Source of the DNA: Hoeflea_A sp965228435
Lineage (GTDB): Bacteria > Pseudomonadota > Alphaproteobacteria > Rhizobiales > Rhizobiaceae
NCBI GenBank assembly: GCA_965228435.1
Contig: OZ245818.1
Location: 6,262,001-6,326,000, forward strand
Length of the DNA: 64,000 nucleotides
Direction of reading: 5' to 3'
Positions 62,977 through 64,000 of the stretch are shown one piece after another; the first letter of the stretch is position 1, and each line of letters opens with the position of its first letter. The position numbers and the translations under genes were made by a program. Below the pieces are notes generated by a model. That model worked only from the letters and a program-made list of their open reading frames with translations. It made no database searches and had not been told where the DNA came from.

Positions 62977-63909
62977 TCAGCTGGCGAGCATCAGATCCAT
63001 ATTTTGGACTGCCGCACCAGACGCACCCTTGCCGAGATTGTCCAGCTGGGCGATCAGGTTGACGTGCGGCCCATCTGCGCTGCCGCAGACATAGAGCTTC
63101 ATGATATCGCTGCCTGCGAGCGCAGAGGCGTCGATGCGCGGGATCGACCCGCTTTCTTCAAGCGGTTGAACCTCGACGATCGACTGCCCGGCGAAATGAT
63201 CGCTGAGGATCTCGTGGATTCGCTCGATTGTTGCGTTGCCGTTGAGCATGTCGACGTAGAGCGGAACCTGTACCAGCATGCCTTGCGCAAAACGACCGAC
63301 ACTCGGCGTAAAGAGCGGTGCCCGATCGAGCAGGCCATGCGCCCGGATCTCCGGCACGTGCTTGTGTTTCAGTGGCAGGGCATAGGCGAAGTAGGGCGCA
63401 TCGATGTGATCGGGTCGCGTTTCGTCTTCCATCTGCGCAATGAGCTGCTTGCCGCCGCCCGTGTAGCCGGAGACGGCGTTGATGGTGACCGGATAGTCGG
63501 ATGGCATGATGCCTTCCATCCGCAATGGGCGGATCAGTGCAATCGCGCCGGTCGGATAGCAACCGGGATTGGCGACAAAGCGCGCAGCGGAGATTGCCGC
63601 CCTTTGGTTGCTGTCCATTTCGGCAAAGCCATAGGCCCAGCCGTCAGCCGTCCTGTGCGCCGTGCTCGTGTCGATGACACGGGTTGAATTGCTGCCCTCG
63701 AGCATGCCAACGGCCTGGCGTGAGGCATCGTCCGGCAGACAAAGGATCGCCAGATCGGCATCGTTCAGACGCTCGCGTCGCAAATCGTCGTTGCGGCGTT
63801 CAGCTTCCGGGATCGACAGGACCTCGATATCACGACGGTCGGCCAGCCGGGTGCGAATCTGCAAACCGGTTGTGCCGTGTTCCCCATCAATGAATATCTT
63901 CGGTTTCAT
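62977..63909 (-). CDS. argC: N-acetyl-gamma-glutamyl-phosphate reductase, type II
   Basis: ArgC reduces N-acetylglutamyl phosphate to the semialdehyde in arginine synthesis. The 310-residue protein is the short type II form: Rossmann start KIFIDGEHGTTGLQIRTRL, catalytic Cys117 in VANPGCYPTGAI, and VSGYTGGGKQLIAQMED. ATG 63909 has AGGGAA seven bases upstream; the upstream in-frame ATG at 63951 is not conserved. It converges with ctaA, seven bases apart. Confidence 0.96.
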   Translation of the reverse strand: MKPKIFIDGEHGTTGLQIRTRLADRRDIEVLSIPEAERRNDDLRRERLNDADLAILCLPDDASRQAVGMLEGSNSTRVIDTSTAHRTADGWAYGFAEMDSNQRAAISAARFVANPGCYPTGAIALIRPLRMEGIMPSDYPVTINAVSGYTGGGKQLIAQMEDETRPDHIDAPYFAYALPLKHKHVPEIRAHGLLDRAPLFTPSVGRFAQGMLVQVPLYVDMLNGNATIERIHEILSDHFAGQSIVEVQPLEESGSIPRIDASALAGSDIMKLYVCGSADGPHVNLIAQLDNLGKGASGAAVQNMDLMLAS

Positions 63910-64000
63910 GGTCGTCTTCCCTTGACCGTGTCCAGTCCGATTTTGGCTCAATTTCCGTTAAGGCAGTGTTCCCACCGGCAGTTTGTTGGAACGCGACTTC

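Noticed and set aside
63958..64000. Possible 3' end of another minus-strand gene (13 codons before a TAA)
   Set aside because: Only 43 bases are in the window, too few to tell coding from chance.

Overview
This 64 kb window is a stretch of alphaproteobacterial chromosome, most likely from the Hyphomicrobiales (Rhizobiales). The evidence is its high GC content, the gene pairs purB/rpe, metC/aapP, cysE/DUF3126 and tamA/tamB, a type II argC, and small alphaproteobacterial families such as DUF2842, zf-CHCC and DUF3126. I cannot name the genus. I saw no tRNA, rRNA, CRISPR array, prophage or complete insertion sequence.

Left part (1-21160). A minus-strand block carries purB (cut by the window edge), a small membrane protein, rpe, a P1-family self-cleaving aminopeptidase and a periplasmic binding protein. 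A plus-strand block follows: a flavin reductase, then five closely packed genes (MoxR ATPase, CoxE-like VWA protein, XdhC in two pieces, molybdopterin-binding/NTP-transferase fusion). These look like a complete maturation kit for a molybdenum hydroxylase whose structural subunits are not in the window. Next come metC with a YnjB-type binding protein, a solitary AapP ATPase, a flavin monooxygenase, two alpha/beta hydrolases, a crotonase-fold protein, cysE-DUF3126 and a gamma carbonic anhydrase.

Middle (21161-35014). A catabolic island at 21933-32609 is the most interesting part. An RpiR-type regulator, a Rieske oxygenase and a carboxymuconolactone-decarboxylase-like protein diverge from a tight six-gene operon. 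That operon encodes a dimethylglycine-dehydrogenase-like flavoprotein, an MDR oxidoreductase, three different enolase-superfamily enzymes in tandem and a class III aminotransferase. The combination resembles betaine (quaternary N-methyl amino acid) catabolism, but the substrate is unknown and the arrangement is unusual. After it come a PilZ protein, a possible small RNA or attenuator, a rhomboid protease and a CBS-domain protein.

Right part (35015-64000). This part is dominated by the cell envelope: a roughly 2,400-residue glycine-rich autotransporter with 27 repeats, a HIT protein, an unrecognised protein with an HPPD-like C-terminus, tamA and tamB separated by a 271-bp inverted-repeat element (a probable MITE), adenine deaminase, and a polysaccharide locus. 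The polysaccharide locus has export lipoprotein, glycosyltransferase, priming transferase and Wzy-type polymerase on the minus strand, and a Wzz/Wzc-like protein with a degenerate kinase domain on the plus strand. It ends with a FemAB-like acetyltransferase, DUF2842, COX15 and argC.

Functions are assigned from motifs read in the sequence and from recalled family knowledge; no searches were run. Start codons were chosen by Shine-Dalgarno spacing where several were possible, and alternatives are stated.
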